Source: Mytilus galloprovincialis (lineage: Eukaryota > Mollusca > Bivalvia > Mytilida > Mytilidae). Taken from it: 64,000 nucleotides of DNA. Numbering within the stretch: position 1 is the stretch's first letter; every line of letters starts with the position of its first letter. The position numbers and the translations under genes are program-made. Positions 22,346 through 32,574 of the stretch are shown piece after piece. Location: NCBI RefSeq assembly GCF_965363235.1, contig NC_134843.1, positions 45,145,035-45,209,034 on the forward strand, read 5' to 3'. The notes beneath the pieces are model-generated. The model made no database searches, was not told where the DNA came from, and saw only the letters and a program-made list of their open reading frames with translations.

Positions 22346-22638
22346 GTATTTCTGAATTCGTCATTTTGATGTTATCTTACAAATATTCAAATAAATATCG
22401 GAAAAAAATTCAAAGCACTCTTTAAAATTTTTAACTTAATTCATTCATTTATTTAGTTTCGGAGAATAAACAAGTGCATTTCCCTAACTATTATTTACAG
22501 AAATTCCTTGATGCAATGTATGGACGACCTGAATACCAAATCATATATCTAAATATTAAAATACTCAACGTTATCTCTTTTAAATTTCGCGTTACCTTTG
22601 CTGTTCTTCGTCCCATATCTATACATATAACATGTCCA

Positions 22639-23175
22639 TTGTGCCGCAATGACCAATAGAGGGGTTACCGAGGACCTTAATGCCAAAATACGCGTGACAA
22701 TTAAGAAATAGCCAATTTTGAATAATGAAATGAATATTTTGAATAATGGAATGGACTGCTGCGACCCTTCAGCCCCTTATTACAGATATACATTATACCT
22801 CATTCGAAAGCCTAATAATAGAGACACAAAAGGTTTATTGTCACTATGCTCCGCAACGCATATTAGAAGAGTAACGAAGGACCTAAACATAGAAATACGG
22901 CTGAACATTACGAAATAGCTTATTTTGAATAATGGAATGAACTTCTTTCGTCAGCCATTAAGTAAGGAAAACGTTATACACCATTTGAAAGCTAATTAAT
23001 AGAGGAACAAAATGGTTATAAATAATATGTGTCGCAATGACCATTAGAGGGTTACCGAGGACATAAATGCCAAAATACGCGTTAAAATTAAGAAATAGCC
23101 AAAATTTAATAATGGAATGGATATTTTTAATGTTGGAATAGACTGTTGCGACCCTTCAGCCCCTAATTCCAAATA
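22639..23175 (+). repeat. Imperfect ~200-bp tandem repeat, about 2.5 units
   Basis: The motifs gcaatgacca, gttaccgagga, ccaaaatacgcgt, aagaaatagcc and gcgacccttcagcccc recur in order near 22646, 22850 (decayed) and 23032. Non-coding. Confidence 0.65.
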
Positions 23176-23239
23176 TACATGATACCCTCGGGGAAATAAA
23201 ACTCCACCGGCAATGGCATCGACCAAGTGGTTGAAAATA

Positions 23240-23790
23240 AACTCATCATAGATACCAGGATTAACATTTGTTTATACGCCAAACGCGCGTTTCGTCTACA
23301 AAATACTCATCAGTGACGCTCGAATCCAAAAAAATAAAAAGGCCAATTAAAATACGAAGCTGAAGAGCATTGAGAACCCAAATTCCTAACAGTTTTTCTA
23401 AATACAGCTAAGGTAATCTATTCCTGAGGTAAAAAAGTCTTAGTATTTCAAAAATTCATAAGTTTTGCAAACAGTTAATTAATAGATATGAACATTCATG
23501 TCAGCACAGAAGTGCTAACTTCTAGGCTGGTGATACCCTCGCAAAGGTAAAAGGTTTATAATTTAATACGCCAAACACGCGTTTCGTCTTCACAAGATTA
23601 GCCAGTGACGCTCAGATAAAAAAAAATTCGAAAGCCAAATAAGTACAAAGTTGAAGAGCATTTAGGACCAAAAGTTCCCAAAAAAGTTGTGCCTAATACG
23701 GCTAAGGTTTACTACCTGAGATAAGAACATCCTTAAAAGTTAAAAGTTTTCTAAAAGTGTATATTTATGATCGATTATTTGAAGAAAAAT
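23240..23790 (+). repeat. Two direct copies of the cgcgtttcgtct dispersed repeat
   Basis: The copies at about 23240-23470 and 23520-23790 share taccaggatt, acgcgtttcgtcta, cagtgacgct and gttgaagagcatt. An inverted copy lies at 33875-34005, with partial copies near 24945 and 27290. I recall this family as very common in mussel genomes. Confidence 0.8.
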
Positions 23791-23879
23791 CTTCAATAAC
23801 AGACATAAGATGTACAAAAATAAAATAAATGAAATAACAACTAATATGCTGTCATTGTCTGAGAGATTAACGATATACA

Positions 23880-25440
23880 TGTAATAATCCGATATCTCGA
23901 TATAATAATCCGAGATCTCGATATAAAAATCGAGATAACTAGTGTTGTTCCGATGATCGGAATAAGTCGGAAATCAGTTGGTTGGGCCTGGCGATGTCGA
24001 TAATCGATTGGCATTTTGTTTAATCGATTGTCGTTAAAGTTTCCGGACTTTTAGCTTATCAACTTCCGGTCCGTTTGCGGTTTGCATTTTATATGCTCAG
24101 TCAAACAAATAATAACAAAAAATATCAGGATCGATGACAATAACAATGTCAAACATCCTATAATTTAAGACATAACCAATTTCCTTCTTTATAAACGTGA
24201 CAAATGCATTGACTTTAAATATTTGCAGATTGATGGAATGTTATTTAAAATTAATAACTTTGTATGAAATACTTTCTTCCAATACCGGTAGATTGTACTT
24301 GTTACTTGAGAGCGTACATAAAATCATTCTCATTTTAGACAAAATAATTTCTTTGCGTCATTAGAACGTGTTGCAAATTTCCTTTTATTAATGTTTTATC
24401 CATTTGTAGCATCAAAAACGTCATATTCCTTTCCAAATTGCTTGCCAAACGTCGTTTATTTTTGTAAATTTTCCGAAATTTGTCCGCCATATTAAAAATA
24501 TAAGAATCACGAATCGGATACGGTTCAACTATGAAATAATTCCGCATTCTTGCAAATATAAGTTCAGACGCACGAATGACACAATTGACAGGAAAATAAT
24601 GATCACAAAAGTGAAAAAAAGCATTCTACACGAATTAACAGACATTGGCTTTGTTTACTGTATATATTATAATGCAAATGCATTGTTTTATTTTTTTCTG
24701 TTAATCTTAAATTTTTCAAAGTGAAGAACTTTGTATATCTTTTCTTAATTAGAAGCACTCAAATGTTTATACAGCTATGTTATATTGAAATTGTATTGTG
24801 AGTTAGACCATTGAAATTTAGAAATGTTAGTGTCACTGTCATACTGTTGGTAATTAATGGTGTAATTATGAGATAAAATATGTTCAATACGAATCTTGAT
24901 TCTTATTAATTCATTGTTTTAACTGCTAAATAAATAGTTATCAAAGGTACCAGGATTATAATTTAGTACGCCAGAATATATGAAAAGGAAACAAAAGATC
25001 AAATATGAATATATAAACTCTACAATGATATGGAATATACACATTAGACATGTACAATGAGACTAAATGCATGATTTCATTTAAAAAAAGGGCAAGGTAT
25101 TATGATGCGATTATAACCGATAGTCGGTTGGTTGCTGTCAACCGATTGTAATGGATAATCGGTTGGCTATTTCAACCGATTATCCAACACTAGAGATAAC
25201 GATATAATAATCCAAGATCTCGATATAACAATTTCGTTTCATCGAGATAACGATATATTTTTATCGAGATCTCGATATATTTAACCGAGATAACGATTTA
25301 ATAATCCGTGAACTCGATCTAATAAATCGAGATAACGATATGATAATCTGATATCTCGATATAACAGTTTCGTTTCATCGAGATAACGATATAATAAATC
25401 GAGATAACGATATTATAATCCGAAATCTCGATAAAATAAA
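23880..25440. repeat. Right arm of the foldback-type repeat, split by an insertion
   Basis: The cgagataacgatat-type units at 23880-23939 resume at 25193-25440. The split is caused by the hAT-like element at 23940-25192. Confidence 0.7.
23940..25192. mobile_element. Non-autonomous hAT-like DNA transposon, 8-bp TSD
   Basis: The ends are TAGTGTTG and its exact reverse complement CAACACTA. They are flanked by a perfect 8-bp duplication GAGATAAC at 23932-23939 and 25193-25200. Subterminal cgat/atcgg motifs (aatcgattg, aaccgatta) occur at both ends, as in hAT elements where they bind transposase. The 1,253-bp interior has no transposase; the 70-codon minus frame at 24335-24547 shows no domain. The superfamily call rests on TSD length and end sequence. 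Confidence 0.85.
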
Positions 25441-26220
25441 TCTTATTTTCTTATTTTTTGTGTGTCCCCTTTCGGCTTCCGTAATTTCCTATGAGTATCG
25501 TAGACCAGAAAAGTTTATTACTAAATAAGATATATTGCAACTTTGTTTAGCTATCTTTATAAACAGTTTAAGAAGATATTTTACCTAGTTTAAACTTTAT
25601 TTGTATTTTATTTTAGAGTAGTGAGAAAAAATGCTCACCAAGAAGTTACTTTTCAAGTTGTTTAAATTAACTAGTGAAACGGTGTCCTATATCTGCATTT
25701 AGGACCCTATCTAAATAATTTCGGCGATGTTCATTCATTGTTATCCATTTTTGTCATTACTAGGCATTTTAAAGGTCACTATACGTTATCGATGGTGCTC
25801 ATTGCTGAAGGTCAAGGGTTATATATAACTGCTTTTTTCCTCGTCCGCGGCGCCTTAGTGCAAAGCATTTCTTGTTTCTTGATGTCCTAAACATGTCGAA
25901 ATTTTGATATTGTCATTAGTTTTTGGTCAAAATATGAGCAACAACTTTCACCAAACATATATTTTTCTACATTAACATCTTTGTAAATACATTTTGTAGC
26001 AAAATATGTTTTAGGTAATGATGATGTTTATATCTAATTATCGATGACAAGATTTATAAATGAGGTTAATTTGGAATTTTTCACTGTTCCGACAGCCTTG
26101 TAAGTTTCTAAAGGATATTATATATTTTTTTTAATTTTAAATTCTAGAGGCCAAACATTCATCATTACGATCACATTTAACGCCATATGTACAAAGATGC
26201 GATAATCTTTTTTTTTGTAG

Positions 26221-26443
26221 GAAACAGTTGAAAAGAGACAAGAAGGTTTATTTGGTGATTTTGCTCTGGCAGAATACTTATTTAAACTTGGAGATGTCAA
26301 CAAAGACAAATACTTGGACAGCAATGAAATTTACAACTTCTATCGACATCATATAAAGTTCGACTTCGATAAATCTGCAAAAATGTCAATAAAATTGATG
26401 AATATAGGAGATTCGGACAAAGATGGAAGACTTGGCGAAATAG
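26221..26443 (+). CDS. Exon 2 of secreted EF-hand protein
   Basis: The exon runs from an acceptor (ttttttttgtag) to G at 26443, followed by donor GTAATC. It is open in one frame throughout (ETVEKRQEGLFGDFALAEYL...). Numbering the spliced protein from exon 1, it holds EF-hand loop 1, DVNKDKYLDSNE (residues 57-68; ligands D57, N59, D61, D65, E68), and most of loop 2, DSDKDGRLGEI (96-106), whose twelfth residue E107 is made by the split codon with exon 3. Helices flank both loops, giving a standard paired EF-hand lobe. Only one pair is present, so the protein is shorter than calmodulin. With the signal peptide it is probably an extracellular or secretory-pathway calcium-binding protein; a role in haemolymph or shell mineral is possible but not shown. 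Confidence 0.85.
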
Positions 26444-27021
26444 GTAATCGAAAACTACATGCATGTAGTTTAAATTAAACAAAATCTATTTTATAAAGTA
26501 CACCAGTCTGAATGCTGAATACATCAGTTATATTATAGCAAGTTAGTGAATTTTACGTTTTCATGTATAACATATTGAGATAATATGTGCTTCAATCATA
26601 GATGCTTAGAATATTTTTTTTAGAAAAAGTAACTTTACCAATACTATAACAGCAGATTTCTTAAAAAAATCAAATTCCAGACCGAAACACAAAACTTCGT
26701 GGATCACGAAAGCGTTGATTAAGAGCACAAATGGCTTTTTTCTTCACACAATTACTCGAAGGTTAAAAAAAAAAAAATAAAAGGAAAATTAGATGTGAAC
26801 AGCTAAAGGTCATAATAAGGGCCACAACCATGAGAAAACACACATATATACCGATATAAAGGGCACCGGGGCAAACAAATGTAATTACAAAGGTAACTAA
26901 TATTATTTCTTTTCACAAAATAATATACCGCTAGAAAAATTAAATAATGGGTCCTAAAATCAGAACTAAGCTGATAGAACTTTCTGATTGACATAAATTC
27001 CATATTTTTTTCTATTTTCAG
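26444..27021 (+). other. Intron 2 of the EF-hand gene (578 bp)
   Basis: A phase-1 intron from GTAATC at 26444 to ttctattttcag at 27010-27021. It is AT-rich. The reverse-strand open frames across it are shadows. Confidence 0.8.
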
Positions 27022-27065
27022 AGGCAATTTTAGCTCTACACAAAGTAACAAATCAGTTAAACTGA
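27022..27065 (+). CDS. Exon 3 (terminal) of secreted EF-hand protein
   Basis: The first two bases complete the glutamate codon (position 12 of EF-hand loop 2), then AILALHKVTNQLN and stop TGA at 27063-27065. That the split codon restores exactly the required bidentate glutamate is strong evidence for this splice. The exons sum to 363 nt, or 120 residues plus stop. The C-terminal stretch is the exiting helix of the second EF-hand. Confidence 0.85.
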
Positions 27066-27279
27066 AAAAGGAAATGAGAATGTGTTGTTATTAGACAGTA
27101 CATATGTAGCCAACACTTACGCTTTATAAACATTTCATTATCAAATGAGCAAATGTAAAGTAAGCTTTACCATATACAAAAGTTTCCAAACTTACATGAC
27201 TGACTGTTTTGTATAAAGTTATTCCAAGTTATATATTTATATATATTTCATTTCATATTATAGCTCTTTTAAATATGTA

Positions 27280-27285
27280 AATAAA
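27280..27285 (+). terminator. Polyadenylation signal of the EF-hand gene
   Basis: An AATAAA hexamer about 215 nt downstream of the stop in a TA-rich 3'UTR. No closer copy is seen. Confidence 0.5.
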
Positions 27286-27289
27286 CTAA

Positions 27290-27751
27290 TCATAGATACA
27301 GGATTAAAATTGTGTACGCCAATACTTATATTTACTTCCAAACTGCAATTGTAACGAGAACGTCTTTTATAGTGCTCAGTGAGTTACACTTGTTCAATTT
27401 AAGGGTTAGACGTATATTTGTAGGCAATATAAAATCACGCCTGGTATACAATCAAATCTTAACCAAATAGTTAAGCGAGAGAAAAAATTACTTACACTTT
27501 CTGTAAAATATAGATAGGTCGGCTTTTCTTCAATTTATATCCAATCTGTAAATATATATAAAATAGAATGTATTGCCATAGATAACTCAGACCAATTAGA
27601 TTTAAAATGACATCGGAATGATTTTTCTCATGCAGGTAAGTGCGGCCAGGTCAGTGAGTTTTTGACAAAATGACAACGAGTTCATCAATACGTAACGTAT
27701 AAATCAGTATGTAAGTGCTCTTTGTCAATATAAAAGTCCTGTAGGTCGTCT
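27290..27751. other. Gene-free stretch
   Basis: It starts with a small fragment of the taccaggatt/acgcca dispersed repeat, then AT-rich sequence. A donor-like CAGGTAAGTG at 27654 has no exon upstream that I can support. Confidence 0.4.
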
Positions 27752-27756
27752 GATAC

Positions 27757-29185
27757 TACGGGGCGCCGAATGGGACTCTTGTGGTTTTGTACTCAAAATT
27801 CAATTTTGTACGGACAAAAGTGACTTTTGTTCAACAAAAATGAGTTCAGTTTAACAAAATTTGTATCATACTACAAATTTAAAATTTTGTCATACAAAAT
27901 TATCTATCAGCGGACAAAAGTCACTTTTGTCATGACAAAATTCTTTTTTGTTACACAGACTTGACTTTTGTTACCTAATTTGAAAATTGAGCGACAAAAG
28001 TCAATTTTGTATTCAAATTAGTTTAGTTTGGTTTCTGTGAACTAATTTGCATACAAAATCGACTTTTGTTACACAAAATTGACAAAATTGACTTTTGTGA
28101 GACAAAATTGACCAATGTGATCAACAAAATTGACAAAATTGACTTTTGTGAGACAAAATTGACCAATGTGAGACAAAATTGACTTTCGTCTCAACAAAAT
28201 TGACAAAATTGAATTTTGTCTCAACAAAATTGACAAAATTGACTTTTGTCTTAACAAAATTGACAAAATTGACTTTTGTCTCAACAAAATTAACAAAATT
28301 GAATTTTGTCTCAACAAAATTGACAAAATTGACTTTTGTCTCAACAAAATTGACAAAATTGACTTTTGTCTCAACAAAATTAACAAAATTGAATTTTGTC
28401 TCAACAAAATTGACAAAATTGAATTTTGTCTCAACAAAATTGATTTTTGTCTCACGAAAGTCAATTCTGTCTCACGAAAGTCAATTTTGTCTCATAAAAG
28501 TCAATTTTGTTGTTACAAAATTGAATTTTGTCGTCACAAAAATGAATTTTGTCGTCACAAAATTGACTTTTGTTTCAACAAAATTGACAAAATTGACTTT
28601 TGTCTCAACAAAATTAACAAAATTGACTTTTGTCTCAACAAAATTGACAAAATTGACTTTTGTCTCAACAAAATTAACAAAATTGAATTTTGTCTCAACA
28701 AAAATGACAAAATTGAATTTTGTCTCAACAAAAATGACAAAATTGAATTTTGTCTCACAAAAGTCAATTTTGTCTCACAAAAGTCAATTTTGTCTCACAA
28801 AAGTTAATTTTGTCTCACAAAAGTTAATTTTGTTTTACAAAAGTCAATTTTGTCTCACAAAATTGAATCTTACCTCACACAATTGACTTTTGTGATTTAA
28901 TTTCCATATCAGGTAACAAGTCAATTTTGTATGCAAATATGTTTATATTTGCATACCTTTTAGACAAAATTGACTTTTGTCATGACAAATATGAATTTTG
29001 TCTACAAAAATGAATTTTGTCATGACAAAAATGAATTTTGTCTACACAAATGAATTTTGTCATCACAAAATTGAAATTCTCACAAAACAAGTCTGTAGCA
29101 CATAGTTTTGTAAGACAAAAATGATTTTGTTATGACAGAATTGAATTTTGTACAAAACCACAAGAGTCCCATTCGGCGCCCCGTA
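27757..29185. mobile_element. Foldback element of self-complementary AAAATTGACTTTT repeats
   Basis: The ends are near-perfect inverted repeats of about 40 bp starting TACGGGGCGCCGAATGGGAC, flanked by a 5-bp direct duplication GATAC at 27752-27756 and 29186-29190. The interior is a minisatellite of units like tgtctcaacaaaattgac, each nearly its own reverse complement, in both orientations. Long apparent ORFs on both strands (for example 28179-28886, with repeated FVSTKLTKL) exist only because the unit lacks stops. No transposase is present. A single strand could fold into many hairpins. The superfamily is not assigned. Confidence 0.85.
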
Positions 29186-29198
29186 GATACAGACACTA

Positions 29199-29956
29199 AA
29201 GAGTAATAGTTTTAAAACTTAATAAACGAGATGTAAAGCCTAGCGCAGTACAAAGAGCGGAAGATGTTTAAAGCATAAGCGCTGGAGAAATAAAGTCTAG
29301 CGCTCAAAATGTAAAGCCTAGCGCAATACAAAGAGCTGAAGGTGTTTTAAAACATAAGCGCTTGAGAAATAAAGTCTAGCGCTCAAAATGTAAAGTATAG
29401 CCCTGTAGATGTCAAGTCGAGGTAGGTAATCGTTAGCTATACACAGTTAGGAGCAATTCCGCCCCGGTGAATTGGTCCTACAAGGACAGATGGTAGGCAA
29501 TACAATGTATTGTCATATAACTGAAGAATAACATAACTTTGAAAGATCTTTTTATGGACATCAAGATTATTTTTCGCATGTTTTATTGGGAATTAAATGT
29601 TTGACAGTCCTTGTCTCATATCCGTACCGACATTAAGTCCAGAAATTATTGACGCGTGTTTATACATTTTTTACATACTCAATCAGTTCAAATTAATTTA
29701 ATCAGAAATTTCTTCGGCTATCTAATAGCACACCAACTTTCTTCTGGGGAAAATTCACCGAGGCCGACTTGCAAAACCAAACTCCTAACGGTGTATTGCT
29801 ACCTAAAACCTACATCGCTCGACTTTACATCTAGCTGCAGTACTATCCTTATACGTCTTGATCGATAGACTTTATTTCTCCAGCGCTTACTTAAATTATT
29901 CGGTTATTCAGCGCGTTTCCTAGGCTTTAAAAGCCACTATTCTTTAATATCTGCAT
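29199..29956. mobile_element. Inverted-repeat element with ~250-bp arms
   Basis: The left arm (ctaaagagtaatagttttaa, aagcctagcgca, taagcgctggagaaataaag, gtgaatt) is matched in reverse order and complement by the right arm (aattcac, ctttatttctccagcgctta, ctaggctttaaaagccacta). The left arm also holds a ~80-bp internal duplication (29236 and 29316). The spacer is about 270 bp. No coding capacity; it lies 14 bp after the previous element. Confidence 0.65.
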
Positions 29957-29995
29957 TAAACGACCTACATGACTTGATCATACAATACTTATGTC

Positions 29996-30430
29996 TAATC
30001 AATAGCTACACCCACACACACACACATATATATATATATATTTTTAAATTTGCAAACTACATTTCACATCAAATAATAACAGTTCGTTAAAATATATATA
30101 TATAAACACTATACAGAGAGTCGTTGTCGTATCTGATTGACAATTAGCTAGTTGGCAGCTTTGCTTGACAGATAATCGCAATAATGTTCCAGAAATTACA
30201 ACCGATACCAGACAATCTCAACTTGGTATACTTAATAACATAACGCTTAACAAAATTAAACAAACTACCCAAGTAGCGTGTGAATGCTTTTCTGGATCTA
30301 TCAGACACATACCTCCCGTTTCCGATACATTAATAACAAGTAGAGCTATGTTTAGCATGACAAATTCTAATAGACATATAGTTTTGAACTGTTTTTTTTC
30401 CCCAAAAGTATAAGCTGAGCGAAGGATTAT
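29996..30430. other. Microsatellite and gene-free stretch
   Basis: (CA)n then (TA)n at about 30009-30042, with a second TA run near 30092-30104. The open frame at 30165-30413 begins at TTG and has no recognised domain. Confidence 0.4.
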
Positions 30431-30587
30431 CAGAGGCGGATTTAGGGGGGGGGGGCAGGGGCCCGGCCCCCTTTTTGGGAAAAAAATTGGTTGCTTATAT
30501 AGGGAATCACTGAAGCGTGACTGGAGCGGGCCCCTCGTTAGGTCAGTCAGTGGGTCCCAATTATGAAAATTTCTGGATCAACCACTG
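30431..30587. mobile_element. Short MITE (CAGWGGCGGATYTAG ends)
   Basis: The ends cagaggcggatttag and ctggatcaaccactg are imperfect inverted repeats. The interior contains a G run, gggcccggcccc and agggaatcactgaagcgtga. I recall this short element as common in marine invertebrate genomes. The flanks (ggattat / attatta) hint at a short target duplication, not clean. Confidence 0.65.
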
Positions 30588-30645
30588 ATTATTATGATTA
30601 AATTGGGTTATGATTAAATTGATTATATTGTACTGAATTAATACT

Positions 30646-30651
30646 TTTATT
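30646..30651 (-). terminator. Polyadenylation signal of the TPMT-like gene
   Basis: AATAAA on the minus strand, about 105 nt after the stop codon of the methyltransferase-like gene. Confidence 0.5.
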
Positions 30652-30755
30652 AGTATAAAATGTATAACTTCGATTTTTATGATTTTTCTTTTTCTTTTAG
30701 TAAATGTTAAATAATGCATTCAATCATTATACATAAATTCCTCAGATAATTAAAT

Positions 30756-31427
30756 TCAATTATTTTTGGACACTCTGAAGAACTGAAAGCCTTTAAAAGG
30801 AATACTGTCATATTCTGGAGCGTACTTCTCAACCAAGCCAAAGTCTTCAACAAGATAGTCTTCACCAAAAAAACTTTGAATATCGTCTGCCTTAGTGGTC
30901 GAGTCAGAAACAACCAATTCAATGAAAACGTGACAATCTTGTTTCATTACCGATTTCAGTATGTTTATATACTCTTTCTTCAAATTTCTTTTGTCTTTTT
31001 TCAAGTCACAATTGTCCAAAATATTGAATGCTCCACGATCCCAGATACCGTCAAAATTACATTCTATAGATGCGCCGAAAAGAAAAAAGTCTCCACAATA
31101 TATTCGGATTTTCCCTGTTTTGCTTGTATACAAACTTCCTTTGATTTCCTCGCAAGGTGTGACTTCATATTCCAGATTGCTGTCCTTGAAAAATTTCTGA
31201 ATTGCAATTGCAGATATTTCTACTCCAACGATGTCATGACCTAGTTCAGAGAGCCAAAACATGTCTTCTACGTCCCCACACATCGGGAAAAATAGCTTAA
31301 CACAATCCATGCCTTTTGTCAGGTCATCTTTATATTTTTTGATGTAAGGATTGATACCCTTCATTGCCCATCCAGGTGAACTTGAAGCTTCCCATTCCTT
31401 CGTCCATTTTGTGTTTTCTTCGTCCAT
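30756..31427 (-). CDS. Thiopurine S-methyltransferase-like protein
   Basis: A complete 223-codon frame, a little shorter than vertebrate TPMT (about 245). It should transfer a methyl group from S-adenosylmethionine to a thiol or similar acceptor in the cytosol; the true substrate is unknown. The SAM-binding Rossmann start is FFPMCGDVEDMFWL (residues 46-59), corresponding to the family's PLCGK-DM-WL motif. GHDIVGVEIS (63-72) gives the acidic ribose-binding end of strand 2, YCGDFF (110-115) follows, and FDGIWDRGAF (125-134) is the characteristic DRGA motif. The N-terminal tryptophans (W8, W12) match the family's WxxxW start. The ATG at 31425-31427 lies directly after an acceptor (ttctgttatag), so the coding part is a single exon behind a 5'UTR intron. 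A coding region without introns in this spliced genome may mean a retrocopy or an acquired gene; the frame is intact. Confidence 0.85.
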   Translation of the reverse strand: MDEENTKWTKEWEASSSPGWAMKGINPYIKKYKDDLTKGMDCVKLFFPMCGDVEDMFWLSELGHDIVGVEISAIAIQKFFKDSNLEYEVTPCEEIKGSLYTSKTGKIRIYCGDFFLFGASIECNFDGIWDRGAFNILDNCDLKKDKRNLKKEYINILKSVMKQDCHVFIELVVSDSTTKADDIQSFFGEDYLVEDFGLVEKYAPEYDSIPFKGFQFFRVSKNN

Positions 31428-31735
31428 CTATAACAGAAATAATCCTTAATAATTCTGTAAAATGAATAACAGGTGATGTAGGTGTATATGTCAATGATAT
31501 ATAACCCAACGATTTAAAATTGAGAAATGTTTCTATACATTTAAAGTTTTCAACAAAATATAAAATACAATGAACTATTAATACAATGATTTTATTGTGA
31601 ATTAATGAGCCTACAATCTTCTCACAATCTTTAGACTTGTATCTATATATATATTATTGTGTAATTAAAACAAATAGATTTAAAAAAACCTGTAAATGAC
31701 CTTTTTCAGTAAAAAAAGTGCAATATCATACTTAC
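31428..31735 (-). other. Probable 5' intron of the TPMT-like gene
   Basis: A minus-strand donor GTAAGTATG starts at 31735, just after GCATG, and the acceptor ttctgttatag ends at 31428. Splicing would place the ATG that ends exon 1 immediately before the ATG of the coding exon (ATG-ATG), in frame, so translation could begin at either. Confidence 0.6.
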
Positions 31736-31850
31736 CATGCAGAAAATTGCTGTTATAATGTCAACATCTACTGTGTATCTCCTAAGAACGTGTTCTATAT
31801 ATACTTATTGGGTGAACTTAAGGTTGTCTTTCAGCACACGTTTACATAAA
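31736..31850 (-). other. Probable 5'UTR exon of the TPMT-like gene
   Basis: The exon ends at 31736 at a strong donor. The 5' end is not known and is placed about 30 nt from the TATA-like box at 31880-31886. Confidence 0.4.
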
Positions 31851-31879
31851 ATATTGAAAACAATAAGTCAGGTAGAACA

Positions 31880-31886
31880 TTTTATA
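31880..31886 (-). promoter_or_regulatory. TATA-like box upstream of the TPMT-like gene
   Basis: TATAAAA on the minus strand, about 145 nt before the proposed donor. AT-rich sequence makes chance matches likely. Confidence 0.25.
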
Positions 31887-32137
31887 AATAGATATCAATA
31901 CCGATTCGTTCTGAAAATTATTGGAAGATCATTAATAAAAAAATGTTTGTTCTGTTGAAATGTATGGTATATAGCAATGTATATCGCTTATTCAGTAGCC
32001 CCTTGGTTACGTTATGATATATAAACAGGAAGTAATTAATATTGTTCTAGTTTATTTTTATGCGGAGAAAATATCGTTTAAACTTTTGCTTGTTTTTTAT
32101 GGAACGCCATGACTTGCCTTATGTTAATGATCAGCAT

Positions 32138-32574
32138 TATATGCAGTGCTCACAACATTATATGCAGCGCTCACACCATTATATGCAGTGCTCACACCAT
32201 TATATGCAGTGCTCACACCATTATATTAAGTGCTCACAACATTATATTAAGTGCTCACAACATTATACGCAGTGGTCCAAACATTATATGCAGTGGTCAC
32301 AACATTATATGAAGTGGTCAAAACATTATATGAAGTGCTCACAACATTATATGAAGTGGTCACAACATTATACGTTCTTGTTGTATGATGAGATTGATGT
32401 ATGATGAGATTGTTGTATGATGAGATCATTCGGTAAACTTCGTTTTTTAGCGGAAATTACCGAATCCATAATTGGTAAATTACGGTAATGCCCAGCAAAC
32501 AAATTTAAACAGTTATTAAAGTCATGTTATCATAAGGCAGTATACAATATTTAAAACTGATTGAAATAAGTAAG
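32138..32574. repeat. Left arm of a giant inverted repeat, with 21-bp minisatellite
   Basis: About 32131-32370 holds roughly 12 copies of a 21-bp unit (cattatatgcagtgctcaca plus one base). Because 21 is a multiple of three, the frame at 32060-32404 stays open as a HYMQCSQ repeat, which I do not regard as a protein. Next come atgatgagattg repeats and unique sequence (attaccgaatccataattgg, ggcagtatacaatatttaaa, gattgaaataagtaa). All of this is repeated in reverse complement at 36103-36150 and 37467-37760. Confidence 0.85.

Larger units (their letters stand above)
21887..26220 (+). other. Intron 1 of the EF-hand gene (4.3 kb)
   Basis: The intron is bounded by GTAAGTAT at 21887 and a pyrimidine-rich acceptor (cttttttttttgtag) ending at 26220. 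It contains inverted CGAGATAACGATAT-type repeats, a ~200-bp tandem repeat, two mussel dispersed repeats and a hAT-like insertion. An acceptor-like site at 22499 precedes an open stretch, but no donor follows it. Confidence 0.6.

Noticed and set aside
22500..22659. Extra exon of the EF-hand gene after acceptor ctattatttacag
   Set aside because: No usable donor follows, and exon 1 and exon 2 already agree in phase without it.
28069..28886. Long overlapping ORFs on both strands (235 and 131 codons, FVSTKLTKL-type repeats)
   Set aside because: They are open only because the palindromic minisatellite unit lacks stops. Both strands are equally open and there is no domain or gene context.
30165..30413. 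82-codon ORF
   Set aside because: It begins at TTG, has no domain and is flanked by microsatellite and MITE. It is likely chance.
32060..32404. 114-codon ORF of repeated HYMQCSQ
   Set aside because: It is the 21-bp minisatellite read in a frame that stays open because 21 is a multiple of three. The mirror arm shows the same repeat without the ORF.
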